A stretch of DNA of 64,000 bases from Tiliqua scincoides (lineage: Eukaryota > Chordata > Lepidosauria > Squamata > Scincidae). Position numbers and translations under genes: made by a program. The DNA lies in NCBI RefSeq assembly GCF_035046505.1, contig NC_089823.1, forward strand, positions 7,624,645 to 7,688,644, given 5' to 3'. Shown here one piece after another: positions 31,536 to 42,591 of the stretch (the first letter of the stretch is position 1; the number at the start of each line of letters is the position of its first letter). The notes under the pieces were generated by a model, which was not told the DNA's origin, searched no databases, and saw only the letters and a list, made by a program, of their open reading frames with translations.

Positions 31536-31785
31536 CAGTGGCATAGCTAGAGGAGGTTCAAAGCACTAGGTTTTGCAGGGAGCTTCACTGTGACCTACAA
31601 ACAACCCCTCCACCTCCCCTTTAGAGCCATTCCGGGGGGGGGGGGGGGAGCTGTTCTGGGTGTATGTGTCTGTTTTGCTCCCACTGCCCAGAATGGCTTC
31701 GAAGGGGAGGGGGAAACATCTCTGACATGGTGCATTCAGGCACCTGAAAAACTTAGTGTTTGCACCCCCTCTAACTAAATCACTG
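31536..31785. mobile_element. Family C hAT-like miniature
   Basis: CAGTGGCATAGCTAGAGG ... CCTCTAACTAAATCACTG with mirrored TTTTGCAGGGAGC and GGCTTCGAAGGGG arms, plus an expanded G-run at 31635-31648. No matching 8-bp flanks were found. Confidence 0.82.
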
Positions 31786-31809
31786 CATAAATGGCTCCCT
31801 GTCCCAGAA

Positions 31810-32148
31810 CATACATATACATATACAGTATTTATATACCGCCTTTCTTGGTCTTTATTCAAGACTTTATTCAAGGCGGTTTACATAGGCAGGCTTATTA
31901 AATCCACGCAGGGATTTTTACAAATTGAAAGAAGGTTCTTTCTTTCAAGAACCACTACATTCAAGGTGTTACACTCCAATCTGGTTTAACATTCTGGCCT
32001 CCATCCTCCCACGCTCCGAGCAGATGGAACAGCTCAGCTGCAGCTTGCCAGCTGCTTCAAGGTTGCACGGTGCCGGTGGCCTCGAACTGGCAACCTTGTG
32101 GATGTTAATCTTCAGGCAAATGGAGGCTCTACCCTCTAGACCAGACCT
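31810..32148 (-). mobile_element. tRNA-derived SINE with GGCGGTATATAAATA tail
   Basis: On the minus strand: box A-like TCTAGAGGGTAGAGCC, box B AGTTCGAGGCC, a body, then AAGGCGGTATATAAATAC and a TATG-rich end. A 12-bp target duplication, CCTGTCCCAGAA, lies at 31798-31809 and 32149-32160. This is the common squamate SINE layout (tRNA head, long body, LINE-type tail). The ACTTTATTCAAGGCGG segment is partly duplicated internally. Confidence 0.85.
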
Positions 32149-32214
32149 CCTGTCCCAGAAGGGTTTCTAATCTAAAATGGTGCAGAAGAGACACCAGCAA
32201 ACAGCCACTGGAAA

Positions 32215-32349
32215 AACACTAATTTTGGGTGAAATGCCTCAGTTTTGTTCCCACTGGCTGGAATGGCTCTGAAGGGGAGGGGCCACACATACCATGGTGA
32301 GGCTTCCTGCAAAACTTAGTGCTTTGCACCTCCTTTAGCTATGCCAGTG
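32215..32349. mobile_element. Family C right half
   Basis: TGGAATGGCTCTGAAGGGG, CTGCAAAACTTAGTGC and a CTTTAGCTATGCCAGTG terminus. The left half is missing. Confidence 0.75.
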
Positions 32350-32935
32350 TCCCAGGCCTCAGCGAGCACTTTGGGAGCTCAGCTCTGGTTCTATTAAAAA
32401 ACAGTATAAATGATTAGGGGGTGTAAATAACACCCCAGGCTCCCAGATTTGAAGGAAGTTTTTAATTCTTCTTTTTGGCCTGAGTTCCTTCGTGAGTCTG
32501 AAAAGGGAGAGAATGAATAGAGCTGGCAAAGCGAATTACAGAGCAGTGATAAAGCCAACGCCATGCAGGTGAGTGTTATCTTTCCCTAGCCGTATGAGTC
32601 ATTACCATTTTTGATACCTCACACTCCCTGATAAGGATTAATAGGGCAGGAAACAGACCTGGCATAAACCCATTGTCACTGGAGAGTAACGGGAAACCTG
32701 ACTGGTAACACACGCAAAGTCATTCTTTCCTCCATTCCCCTAAGCAATGTGGACCATGGCTTGATATCTGGTGATCAAGAGGAAGAATGGTCTCAAGAGA
32801 GTATCATTTCCACAGGCTCCCTATTTACCAGGGATGGTATCTACTTTATGACACCCACCCCAGTAAACCTGTCCCTGTTTTCCTCCTATTGCTACCATTC
32901 TTCAGGCTTCAGTTTCCTTCCCAGAGTCTCCAGAA
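32350..32935. other. Single-copy sequence
   Basis: No gene or known repeat was recognised. Confidence 0.4.
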
Positions 32936-33165
32936 CAGCAGTTTTCAATCTTTTTCATCTCATGGCACAGTGACAAGGCACTAAAATTGTCAAGGCACAT
33001 CATCAGGTTTCTGACAATTGACGAGGCACACTCTGCTACCTGTGGTGGGTTCATATCTCCCGTTGGCACAACTAATAAATGACTTTTCCCCCAAATTCCT
33101 CTGGCACACTTGTGGACCACTAGCAGCACACCAGCGTGCCACAGAACAGTGGTTGAAGATGGCTG
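32936..33165. mobile_element. Family I hAT miniature
   Basis: CAGCAGTTTTCAATC ... GTTGAAGATGGCTG, with GGCACAGTGACAAGGCAC arms mirrored by GCACACCAGCGTGCC. Flanks CTCCAGAA (32928-32935) and CTCTAGAA (33166-33173) form an 8-bp duplication with one mismatch. Confidence 0.85.
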
Positions 33166-33346
33166 CTCTAGAAGCGATGTTTCTGAAGTGTATTTTGCCT
33201 CTAGTGCACATGTGAAATGTGCATGAACACTAAAGCATCGTGGAGTGTTGAACCTTCCATATCACACACTGCAGCTCCTGAGGTCTATTTTAAACCCTTG
33301 GTATCGTATTGTAGGATAACTCTGTTTTACTAACATGTCTTTAATC

Positions 33347-33802
33347 CAGGGGTGTCCAAACATTTTGGCAGGAGGGCCACATCATCTCTCTGACACTGCG
33401 TCAGGGGCCAGGAAAGAAAGAATTAATTTACCATTTAAAATTTGAATAAATTTACATAAATGAATATATTAGAGATGGAACTTATATGAATGGATGAAGG
33501 TCTTGGAATAGCTCAAGGCCTATAAAAGGCCTTTTACAAAGCAAGGCCATCCTTTCCTTCGCTACCACTGCTACATCACAGACCTGAAACAGCATGTAGT
33601 GGAGGGAGCCCTCATCCCACAGCTCACATGAGAGGTCGAACATTTGTCCTCATGCTGAGAGCAGTTGCATCGGGCCAGCACTGGCTCCAGCAAGTCTCCG
33701 GAGGGCCAGAGGCTCATTGGAGACTTGGGGGCTCCCCGAGGGCCTGATTGGGAGCCTCTGAGGGCCGCAAGTGGCCCCCGGGCCGGGGTTTGGGCACCCC
33801 TG
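33347..33802 (+). mobile_element. Family A hAT miniature
   Basis: CAGGGGTGTCCAAAC ... TTTGGGCACCCCTG, with a perfect 8-bp duplication, CTTTAATC, at 33339-33346 and 33803-33810. The same internal-deletion structure as 11834-12296, with clear point divergence between the two copies. Confidence 0.95.
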
Positions 33803-33810
33803 CTTTAATC

Positions 33811-34324
33811 CAAAGAAGGAACATATCTCTTGGCTTTTAAAACAATGCAGAGTGGCCTATTGGATTGTATATAAGCTGAGCTGACAGAGAAGATGTCTAG
33901 AGGTTATTTACTGCTTGTAAGCCCAGAAGGCCTTAGGATGAGAAGGCTATGTGAGAGCACCTGAGATAAGAGCTTCTGCTTTTAAGCCTATGTGCCCAGT
34001 TGGATCTTCTTAGAGCCTTGAAGAGTCCTAGACCTAGACAGAAACTAGAGACTATTGATAAATTATATGTGTGCCTGCCACCTCACTTTTTATTTATGTA
34101 TTGAGCCTTTTCCAACAATGTATAGCTGGATGGTCATAAAAAATTCTTTTGTCCTCACATATTTTCTAGCCCGGAGACCTTGAGGGATCCTTGATTTGAG
34201 TCTAGGAATCCTATGAGTGTTCTTTTCATCTGCAAAATGTTCCGAGGGCTTGCACTGAAGGAAGTCACATGGCGGTTGCGCCACCCCCCATCTCCGAAGG
34301 CCTCACACGATTAGTCATCGGGAG
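33811..34324. other. Single-copy sequence
   Basis: Nothing recognised. Confidence 0.4.
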
Positions 34325-34452
34325 GTGTACGCCTCCGTTTCGCTCGAGCAACCTGGAATGGCTCCGAAGGGGAGGAGAAGGAATTGCTTGCACAACGTGG
34401 TGAGGCTCCCTGCAAAACCTAGTGCTTTGCACCCCCTCTAGCTACGCTACTG
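34325..34452. mobile_element. Family C right half
   Basis: GGAATGGCTCCGAAGGGG, CTGCAAAACCTAGTGC and the CTCTAGCTACGCTACTG terminus. The left part (34262-34320) is scrambled and not clearly alignable. Confidence 0.75.
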
Positions 34453-35069
34453 ACTACAGCACTACTTCTTATCAGTGAATTTGTGAACAATCCAAATGGG
34501 TGGAATGAGTTATTAGACCCACCAACTGGGATTCTCTCTTTTTATTGCTGAAGATGACAAAATTGAAAGTGCATGATAAACCTCTCATATATTTGTACAA
34601 TATTAGCTCTGACAGTTGAGAAAGATGGACCCATTATCTGTGTGTGTTCTCAGGAGAGCCCCGATGCTGAAAATAGGTGCTGGAGCTCCATTTCAGTAAA
34701 ACCTGACTCCAGTTTTCAACCCTGGCAACAAAGAAGCCTTGTTCTATCCCCTCTAGGTCATTACATAAGCCTACAGAAAGAGCTAAAAAAGAACCATTGT
34801 TAAGCATGGAATCAACAATTTTTTTAAATGCCATCAAGACTTCTCCCCCCTCTCCCCCCTCCTTACAATTCTGTCCTGATAGGTGTCACTAGACTTTGAT
34901 GGGTGTGGAGGCGGGATGCTTCTCCAGAAGGATTTTCAAATCATTATATTGACATTCTCTGAAGCGAGATGACTGTCTAGCATCACGCTGCAAGGAAAGC
35001 TTCTCCTCATAAAGAGGGCTAAATTATGTTGTGCCTCTCGGTAGTATTATTTACAGCCCTTTTACATGC
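34453..35069. other. Single-copy sequence
   Basis: No gene or known repeat was recognised. Confidence 0.4.
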
Positions 35070-35260
35070 ACAAAAGACCCAGCCTGATGCAGCTTTCCAG
35101 CACTGATGCAGGGAGCCGTGCCAATGGGGCAAGTCCTGCAGGCTGCAATGGGAGGGGGCAGTCATGGAAATCTCCTCAAGGTAAGAGAACAACGGTTGTA
35201 TTTTCTGCACTGCAGCTGCATCAGTGCTGGAAAGTTGGATAGGATTGGGACCCTGCATGA
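35070..35260. repeat. Family L repeat fragment
   Basis: TTTCCAGCACTGATGCAGG at the left mirrors GCATCAGTGCTGGAAAG at 35219-35235, with a GC-rich centre like other family L copies. The outer AATCCTAACC ends are worn. Confidence 0.5.
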
Positions 35261-35359
35261 TGTCCGGCCTCCAGCATATCAGAAACTGGGTGTCACGCAT
35301 CAAACAAGCACTGGATCCTGGGAAGGGTTGGGGCTGGACTCTTTTCTGGTATTGACGGA

Positions 35360-36480
35360 ACATAAGAACGTAAGAAGAGCCCCGCTGGATCAGGCCAAAG
35401 GCCCAGCTAGTTCAGCTTCCTGTATCTCACAGTGGCCCTCCAGATGCCTCAGGGAGCACACCAGATAACAAGAGACCTGCAAGGCCTTCTGGGAATTGTA
35501 GTTTAAGAACATAAGAACAGCCCCACTGGAGCAGGCCATAGGCCCATCTAGTCCAGCTTCCTGTATCTCACAGCGGCCCACCAAATGCCCCAGGGAGCAC
35601 ACCAGGTAACAAGAGACCTGCAAGGCTTCCTGGGAATTGTAGTTAAGAACATAAGAACAGCCGCACTGGATCAGGCCACAGGCCCATCTAGTCCAGCTTC
35701 CTGGATCTCACAGCGGCCCACCAAATGCCCCAGGGAGCACACCAGGTAACAAGAGACCTGCAAGGCTTCCTGGGAATTGTAGTTAAGAACATAAGAACAG
35801 CCCCACTGGAGCAGGCCACAGGCCCATCTAGTCCAGCTTCCTGTATCTCACAGCGGCCCACCAAATGCCCCAGGGAGCACACCAGGTAACAAGAGACCTG
35901 CAAGGCTTCCTGGGAATTGTAGTTAAGAACATCAGAACAGCCCCACTGGATCAGGCCATAGGCCCATCTAGTTCAGCTTCCTGTATCTCACAACGGCCCA
36001 CCAAATGCCCCAGGGAGCACACCAGATAATAAGAGACCTGCAAGGCCTCCTGGGAATTGTAGTTTAAGAACATAAGAACAGCCCCACTGGATCAGGCCAA
36101 AGGCCCATCTAGTCTAGCTTCCTGTATCTCACAGCGGCCCACCAAATGCCCAGGGAGCACACCAGGTAACAAGAGACCTGCAAGGCTTCCTGGGAATTGT
36201 AGTTAAGAACATAAGAACAGCCGCACTGGATCAGGCCATAGGCCCATCTAGTTCAGCTTCCTGTATCTCACAGTGGCCCTCCAGATGCCTCAGGAAGCAC
36301 ACAAGACCACAAGAGACCTTCACCCTGTTGCCTCTCCCTGGCACCTGGAGAGGCAACAGGAGGCAATAGCCTACTTCTAAAATCACAAGGCTGCACAGAC
36401 CTATCAAGGCTTGTAACCTGTGATGGACTTTTCCTCCAGAAATATGTCCAGTCCCCAAGATCAAAACCATGATCCAAGTC
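35360..36480 (-). mobile_element. Tandem array of seven CR1 3' ends, 140-bp period
   Basis: AAGAACATAAGAACAGC recurs at 35505, 35645, 35785, 35925, 36066 and 36205, with a diverged first unit at 35360. Spacing is 139-141 bp. Each unit holds only the last ~115 nt of the CR1 3' UTR plus a ~25-nt junction not found in ordinary CR1 copies. The last unit (36205-36480) runs on into longer CR1 sequence, so the array appears to extend from the 3' terminus of a normal CR1 insertion. Units differ from one another by several substitutions. Confidence 0.93.
35479..36204 (-). promoter_or_regulatory. Six ZNF143/THAP11-like motifs at CR1 array junctions
   Basis: Each junction reads on the minus strand AACTACAATTCCCAGGA, then an AGCCTTGC or GGCCTTGC end. 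The first 14 bases equal the ACTACAATTCCCAG half of the SBS motif bound by ZNF143 and THAP11; the consensus continues CATGC or AATGC, which is altered here. Positions are 35479-35503, 35620-35644, 35760-35784, 35900-35924, 36040-36065 and 36180-36204. The sequence match is seen directly; binding is inferred. Confidence 0.55.
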
Positions 36481-36508
36481 AGCCCCCCAATGGCTGCTAT
36501 TTAATAGT

Positions 36509-37110
36509 AGTTAGTTAGTTAGTTAGTTAGTTAGTTGGCAACCTTCAGTCTCAAAAGACTCTGGTATCGCGCTCTGAAAGGTGGTTCTGGCACAGCGTCT
36601 AGTGTGGCTGAAAAGGCCAATCAGGGAGTGACAATCCCTTCCACACCGGGAGCAAGTGCAGTCTGTCCCTGGTCTGTCTCCCTGGCTATGGGCCTTCCTT
36701 CTTTGCCTCTTTGCCTCAGACTGTTGGCCAAGTGTCTCTTCAAACTGGGAAAGGCCATGCTGCACAGCCTGCCTCCAAGCGGGCCGCTCAGAGGCCAGGG
36801 TTTCCCACTTGTTGAAGTCCATTCCAAAGGCCTTCAGATCCCTCTTGCAGATGTCCTTGTATCGCAGCTGTGGTCTACCTATAGGGCGCTTTCCTTGCAC
36901 GAGTTCTCCATAGAGGAGATCCTTTGGGATCCGGCCATCATCCATTCTCATGACATGACCGAGCCAATGCAGGCGTCTCTGTTTCAGTAGTGCATACATG
37001 CTGGGGATTCCAGCACGTTCCAGGACTGTGTTGTTTGGAACTTTGTCCTGCCAGGTGATGCCGAGAATACGTCTGAGGCAGCGCATGTGGAAAGCATTCA
37101 GTTTCCTCAG
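36509..37110 (-). mobile_element. LINE with C-terminal zinc finger (5S-SINE partner)
   Basis: The tail is a (TTAG)n microsatellite at 36509-36535, followed by GTTGGCAACCTTCAGTC. The minus-strand frame from 37110 to 36550 encodes KLNAFHMRCLRRILGITWQ through to the zinc finger and SAIPESF without a stop. A 9-bp duplication, TTTAATAGT, lies at 36500-36508 and 37111-37119. The 5' truncation falls within the reverse-transcriptase C-terminus, near where the 28720 copy is also cut. Confidence 0.9.
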
Positions 37111-37119
37111 TTTAATAGT

Positions 37120-37494
37120 GGTATGCAGATGCATAAAAGGGCAATCCATACCTTTAGCATAACTTGCAGTGTGGCCCTTAGACTACCTCTTTATTCAGGG
37201 GCAGACCTGCACAACTCAGGCACAACATGTGACCCATCAACATTAAGGCAGCCACCAGCTATGTATGGAGGGCCCAGCAGAGGTTCCATAAACCTCCTGA
37301 TTTTGCTGTCTGTCTGGAACTTCAGCAGTGAAAGGGGTCAGGGTTGCCAGACAATCTGGGAAGCCATCATAAATGGCTTGGGGGATATGTATGGCTTAAT
37401 GGGTCATGGGGGAGTGTGAGGCTGAGTTTTGGATAAGATGTACATATATGAACCCTAGATAGACCATTAAAGCCTTAAAGAGTCAGGAGTCTTT
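37120..37494. other. Single-copy sequence
   Basis: Nothing recognised. Confidence 0.4.
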
Positions 37495-37800
37495 GGGTGC
37501 AATCCTATCCTGAGCTGGAACAGGCAAGCCAGGAGGCTTGCGCTGTATCCAGCGCAGGCTAGTGGCCATAAGCAGCTCAGTCAGAGGTGACTGACCCTTA
37601 TGGGTCTCCTTGGACTTGCACCACCTCTTGAGGTGGTGGAGCAGCTTGAAGCTGCCCCATTCTCCCTGGGAATGGGGGTTGAGATCAGGCATAACTGCTG
37701 GATCCCAGCCCTGCATCCTGCTCCCCACACGCCCACCCCCTGGGCCACCTACCACCCGCCCAGGAATGCCTCCCTCCCGTCTCCTGTGCTAGTGAGGATC
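37495..37800. repeat. Family L repeat and nearby AGAGT minisatellite
   Basis: GTGCAATCCTATCCTGAGC begins a GC-rich family L-like body (TTGCGCTGTATCCAGCGCAGG). A GTAGAGTAGAGTAGAG / AGCCTGTAGAGTAG microsatellite follows at 37829-37872. Confidence 0.45.
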
Positions 37801-37936
37801 CTTTCTTGGATATTACCAAAAGATAAAGGTAGAGTAGAGTAGAGTAGCCTGTAGAGTAGCCTGTAGAGTAGCCACAGAATGGGCTGCCTGGTCATTATTA
37901 GAGACCAGAGAATAGCCAGTTGATGGCTCTGCTATC

Positions 37937-38110
37937 CAGTGGCGTAGCTGTGGGGGTGGGGGTGCGGTAAGTACTGCAGGCGCTGCAACACACCATATAT
38001 GTGACCCTTCCCACTCAGTGTTGGAGACATTCTTAGCGGTGATGACAACATGCTGGCAAGCCTGCAATGGAAAGGCTCTAACAGAGAGTGGGAGGGGACG
38101 CTTACATGCA
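37937..38110. mobile_element. Family C-like variant miniature
   Basis: CAGTGGCGTAGCTGTGGG, then GCGGTAAGTACTGCAGGCGC. The same variant as 5734-5960. The right terminus is missing. Confidence 0.55.
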
Positions 38111-39964
38111 TGTGACTCCAGAATTGCTCCCAGAGGACTTTGAAGGAGGAATGGTGGTAAGCAGAAAGGAGTCACCTGAACAATCTTCTTGCTACCCCTG
38201 GTGGGAGGAGTCCAGCTGCAGCTGCCACTGTGGAAAGGACGTGGCAAATGGTCAAAGGGCTCAGTGGATGTCACCCCCCCCATCCTACCAACACCAAATT
38301 CAGCTGCAGATTCTTATTTGAGAACTTTCAAGCCAGTGCACAATCTCAGCCACCCTGTAATGGAGGTGCAGCCATCACTGTCCCTTTCTGAAGGCCTTAA
38401 CAAGGATAAAAAGTAGCCGCAAATTGAAGAAACCCACAACTGCCTAAACTTTATGATCACATTGATACATTCTGCAAAATAGCCAAAAGGATCAAATTAA
38501 GTCAGCGTTAAGGGTGTCCTTCGGTTTCAATTTTCCAGTTGAGAATAGTGGTTTTAATGGGGTAGAAATCTTTTCAGGGAAGCACTGGTACAATTTCACC
38601 ATTTAGGACTTTGTTCAGTGCCATTGTTCTCACGGGATGCAAGTGCTATTTTTCTCCCCCTTGCCTGGCGCTTTTCTCTCCTTCCTGTATTACTTAAGTG
38701 GGTCAACCCCTCCTGGTGGGGCTCACATAGTAACTCTAAGGAAGATTCCACATAAGCACTCCTTAGACATTACTGAACTCAACAGCAGCCAGGCAGTGTC
38801 CACGAGAATGTGTCCTAAATCCCTGACCCTATGCCATTGCACTTTTAAGCCCCACCCCCGGCCACCACAAGTAAGGCATCTGTCTGCAGTGACAATGCTG
38901 CACTTGGAAACAGGACCTCCCCGTGATGTGGCATGCTGGGCAGCCATGAGTTCCATAAAGGGGCTACAACGAATCGGATTTGGCTGCATGATGATGTCAC
39001 TGGGGGCAAGTGAAGAAAATGGAGGGTGTGCAAGAGAGGAAAAGGAAAGTCACAGCCCAATCCTGTCTTACGATGGTGGACGTTGTGCTCTGTCTTGAAA
39101 TGAACGGCACAAACTTCACTCCATCATTCTGGGCGTTGGGTACGCCAGCACAAACAGCTGGAGGCGTTACGTGGGCGTCACTGGCCCACAGAACCTCTCC
39201 CCTGGAGTAGGTAGGTCAGAGGTAGGTGAGGTTCAGGTGGTTCAGAGGAAGATTGGGGCAGAAGAGCAGTAAATGGCAGGGATGTGCTGATCCACCGCAG
39301 CAAGATTCAAGTCTAGTTCTGAGTCCCGGTCCCCTTTGACTTGAGTCCTACTGGCAGCCTTCGCAGCTTGGCCAGAGCATTTTTGGGACTCCTTTTCACT
39401 TGACTCCAAGTCTTTTTGATAATGAGTCAGGTGCGGTTCTGCAGAAAAAATGGAGCTGCTGGTGGTGTGCATGTGTGTGTGACAGAGTTCTCATTTAACA
39501 CCCCCCTGATCTAACCATCCCATCTGTAAACAAAAGCTCTGCTGTTCTTTGAGGGAGCGCAGCAATGCAGAAAGCACCAATCAGTTCCTTATGAACCCCA
39601 GAGATGGACCCACACACTCCTGTTTACATTCCATCTCCTGTTTCTGCCCTCAGAAGGATTGCCGAGCATGGATGGACCTATAAGGAGGGAGGAAACATCC
39701 CAGCTCAGCAAGGTGGGAGGGGAGGGGACGGGCAGTGCAAGTGAGGGGACAGGTGGGTGAGAGTTTCTGAGTCTCCGCTTGTTCCCAAGAAAAACTCCCC
39801 AGTTCCGAGTCACTTCCAGTTTCAAAACATGTGTGTCTTGAGCCTGCTTGAGTCCGGGAAACATGTGTTTGGTGACTAGAGTTTGAGTCTTATGAGTTGA
39901 GTTGTCCACCCCAGCTAGGGGTGGTTTGAGAGCTTGAAGGGGAGGATTTTGGCAGCAGCCATGC
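38111..39964. other. Mostly single-copy; GAGTC-rich possible miniature at 39287-39914
   Basis: Between 39287 and 39914 the words GAGTC/GACTC recur in mirrored blocks (GTCCCGGTCCCCTTTGACTTG against CTTGAGTCCGGGAAAC), and the ends CAGGGATGTGC / CCACCCCAG are weakly inverted. This may be a worn palindromic transposon. No target duplication was found. The rest holds nothing recognised. Confidence 0.35.
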
Positions 39965-40225
39965 ATGACAAGATCCTATCCCCTCTCTCCTGACCCAGAC
40001 ATGCACCCCAATCCTTTTGGACTTATGGCAGCTAAACAGCTGGTTTAAGTCCGAGGAACCCCATTGGAGGCCAGATGGCCTATGGAGAGGTAAGTAAGAA
40101 AAAACTTTACTTATCTCTCCTGGGCAATCTGGTTGCCCCCCCCCCCTTTCTGGACAGCTTGTACCACCCACTCTGGCAGTGGTGCTGTGTGCTATAGATT
40201 GGCGGGATAGGATTGGAGCCTGGGT
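39965..40225. repeat. Family L repeat
   Basis: AAGATCCTATCCCCTCTC at the left and GCGGGATAGGATTGG at the right mirror each other around a GC-rich body with a TTGGACTTATGGCAGC block that recurs as TTGGACTTGTGCCAGC in 50839-51185. Confidence 0.5.
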
Positions 40226-40854
40226 GGGTAAGCATTTTTTCAAGGAGTGCCCCAAAATGGTGGAAAAGGGTCCTCCTTTATTGGGCAGTGCTGAAATGTT
40301 TGCAAAAGACTGTGACGGATAGAGAAGCCGAGCAAACCCTCTGACAAAATTTATTGAAAATTGGACTTGATTTTGTTCACGACTGGAATGACAAGTACCA
40401 AAACAAGAGGCATCCTTTTCTGTTTGCTAGAGTGAAATGAAATAATACAATGAGTCCTACCAGCTCTTTTCCTCTTTTATATATGATAGCCGTGATGCTC
40501 CTGGGAATCTCCGGAGCAAGGTAGAAACAGTCATACTTCATTGTTTGTTTCTATCTGAAAAAAAATTGAGCTATACTGCTTCTAAATATGGACACTATAT
40601 TCTTAAATATTATGGCTGGCAGCCACTGATAGATACTGCCTCTGTAAATGCAGCCAGTCCTTTAACCAAAACGAACAAACAAAAAAAGGACTGCTTATAC
40701 CATTACAACAACCCTGTGGCAACTGTGCAAAGTCAATTTTACATTAATTGGTTACACGCAGAAGCACTCTTTGATGTCTAATCAATGCTGGAAGAATCTC
40801 AGCAAAATATGCAAACTGTTCACGTTCACTAGCGATGTCGCCAAACCTTGGAAT
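40226..40854. other. Single-copy sequence
   Basis: Nothing recognised. Confidence 0.4.
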
Positions 40855-40990
40855 CAGTGGCATAGCTAGAGGGGGAGCAAAGCATTGCATTTTGCAGGGA
40901 GCTTCACCATGGTGTGCAAGCAGCGGCTCCCCCTCCGCTTCAGAGAAATTCCAGGCGAGGGGAGCAAAACGGAGGTGTACGCTGTGAATT
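40855..40990. mobile_element. Family C left half
   Basis: CAGTGGCATAGCTAGAGG, then CATTTTGCAGGGAGC and a GAGAAATTCC arm. The right half is absent: a CR1 copy begins where it should continue, and no family C sequence resumes after that CR1. Confidence 0.8.
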
Positions 40991-41527
40991 TAGGCACCTT
41001 CCTTTTGAGGAAAGGCTACGGCATTTGGGCCTCTTCAGCCTAGAAAAGGCGCCTGAGGGGGGACATGATTGAGTCATACAAAATTATGCATGGGAAGGAT
41101 AAAGTGGATAGAGAGATGCTCTTTACACTCTCACGTAACACCAGAACCAGGGGACATCCACTAAAATTGAGTGTTGGGAGGGTTAGGACAGACAAAAGAA
41201 AATATTTCTTTACTCAGCGTGTGGTTGGTCTGTGGAACTCTTTGCCACAGGATGTAGTGATGGCACCTGACCCAGATGCCTTCAAAAGGCGATTTGGACA
41301 AATTTATGAAGGAAAAATCCATCACAGGTTACAAGCCATGATATGTATGCGCAACCTCCTGATTTTTGAAACGGGCTATGTCAGAATGCCAGATGCAAGG
41401 GAGGGCACCAGGATGTAGGTCTCTTGTTATCTGGTGTGCTCCCTGGGGTATTTGGTGGGTCGCAGTGAGATACAGGAAGCTGGACTAGATGGGCCTACGG
41501 CCTGATCCAGTGGGGCTCTTCTTATGT
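40991..41527 (+). mobile_element. CR1 LINE 3' part
   Basis: CACCTTCCTTTTGAGGAAAGG onward. The frame 41065-41418 encodes IESYKIMHGKDKVDREMLF and RTRGHPLKLSVGRVRTDKRKYFFTQ. The 3' UTR ends GGGGCTCTTCTTATG. A single lost residue triplet in the LEKRRL region and a frameshift near 41290 mark it as dead. Confidence 0.9.
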
Positions 41528-42257
41528 AAAAGGACAATATCGAAGATAGCCATTCCTTTTGTGAGTCAACTCATAGTTTCCCCAGATCTTCAGAAAGACA
41601 CCTGCGTCAGTGTTTTGCCAATACACATACACGCAAAGGCATTCACATGTAATCAATTACTAGCTGGAAGCAGAATGCTGGACTAGATGAGACCCTTGGG
41701 GCAGGTCCATCAAGGCAATTCTGATGTCCTTGACCATGCCAGAATAGCCTCCTGTTGCCCCCAACAGTCCGTGGTGACTTCATCCTGGATTGGCCACATG
41801 ACAAGGTGTGTGTCAATCAGCCTCTTTCGCTCTTCGCGTCTTAGTTGGCAAGATTTTCTGAGAAAATCCTCCCTCTTAAGAAGCTTTCATGAATCTTTAA
41901 ACATTACACTTGGTTATCAAAATTTCCGAGTGACAAGGTACATTAGTAGCAGTGTAATTTTAGGTCTTATGCTCATAATATGTCATTGCCTTGGTAACAG
42001 GAATACACACACACTTGCCCACTGCCATTCACTTGCTCTGCTGCTTCCATAGGCAGCATTAGCTCTCAGATAATGAACCGTCTTCAGAATAATGGATGGT
42101 TGCTGATTTCGGTGGTAGCAGGACTGAAACCTTGAAACCTTTTGGCTTTCTGTTGCTGCAGTGGTGGACATGCCACTGTGATGGTGCACACAATGAGGCA
42201 GCCAGCACAGGTGGCTGGCAGCCACAGGTATGTACTAACTGAGTAGTCACCCACTGT
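41528..42257. other. Single-copy sequence
   Basis: A worn CR1-like GCTGGACTAGATGAG string near 41679 may be a remnant. Nothing else was recognised. Confidence 0.4.
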
Positions 42258-42445
42258 CATAAGAACATAATAACATAAGAACAGCCCCACTGGATCAGGC
42301 CATAGGCCCATCTAGTCCAGCTTCCTGTATCTCACAGCAGCCCACCAAATGCCCCAGGGAGCACACCAGATAACAAGAGACCTCATCCTGGTGCCCTCCC
42401 TTGCATCTGGCATTCTGACATAACCCATTTCTAAAATCAGCACCA
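42258..42445 (-). mobile_element. CR1 3' end
   Basis: CATAAGAACATAATAACATAAG tail, then ATCTAGTCCAGCTTCC and CATCTGGCATTCTGACATA, truncated at ATTTCTAAAATCAG. Confidence 0.9.
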
Positions 42446-42591
42446 GTAAGGTAGGGGTCAGGCAGGGAGAGGATGGGGAGTGTCTGGCCAGAGATCAGGA
42501 CAGGTGGCAGGTGGGTAGGGGAGTGATGGGGTGGATCCCAGTGGCAGATGCCAGTATGTTTTCTCTCTTTCTTCCCCTGTTATGCCTGTGG

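Noticed and set aside
35360-36480. CRISPR-like or satellite array
   Set aside because: The repeated unit is entirely CR1 3' UTR plus a fixed junction, with no variable spacers, in a vertebrate genome.
39287-39914. GAGTC-rich palindromic transposon
   Set aside because: Mirrored blocks are visible, but the ends are weakly inverted and no target duplication was found, so it is noted only as a possibility.
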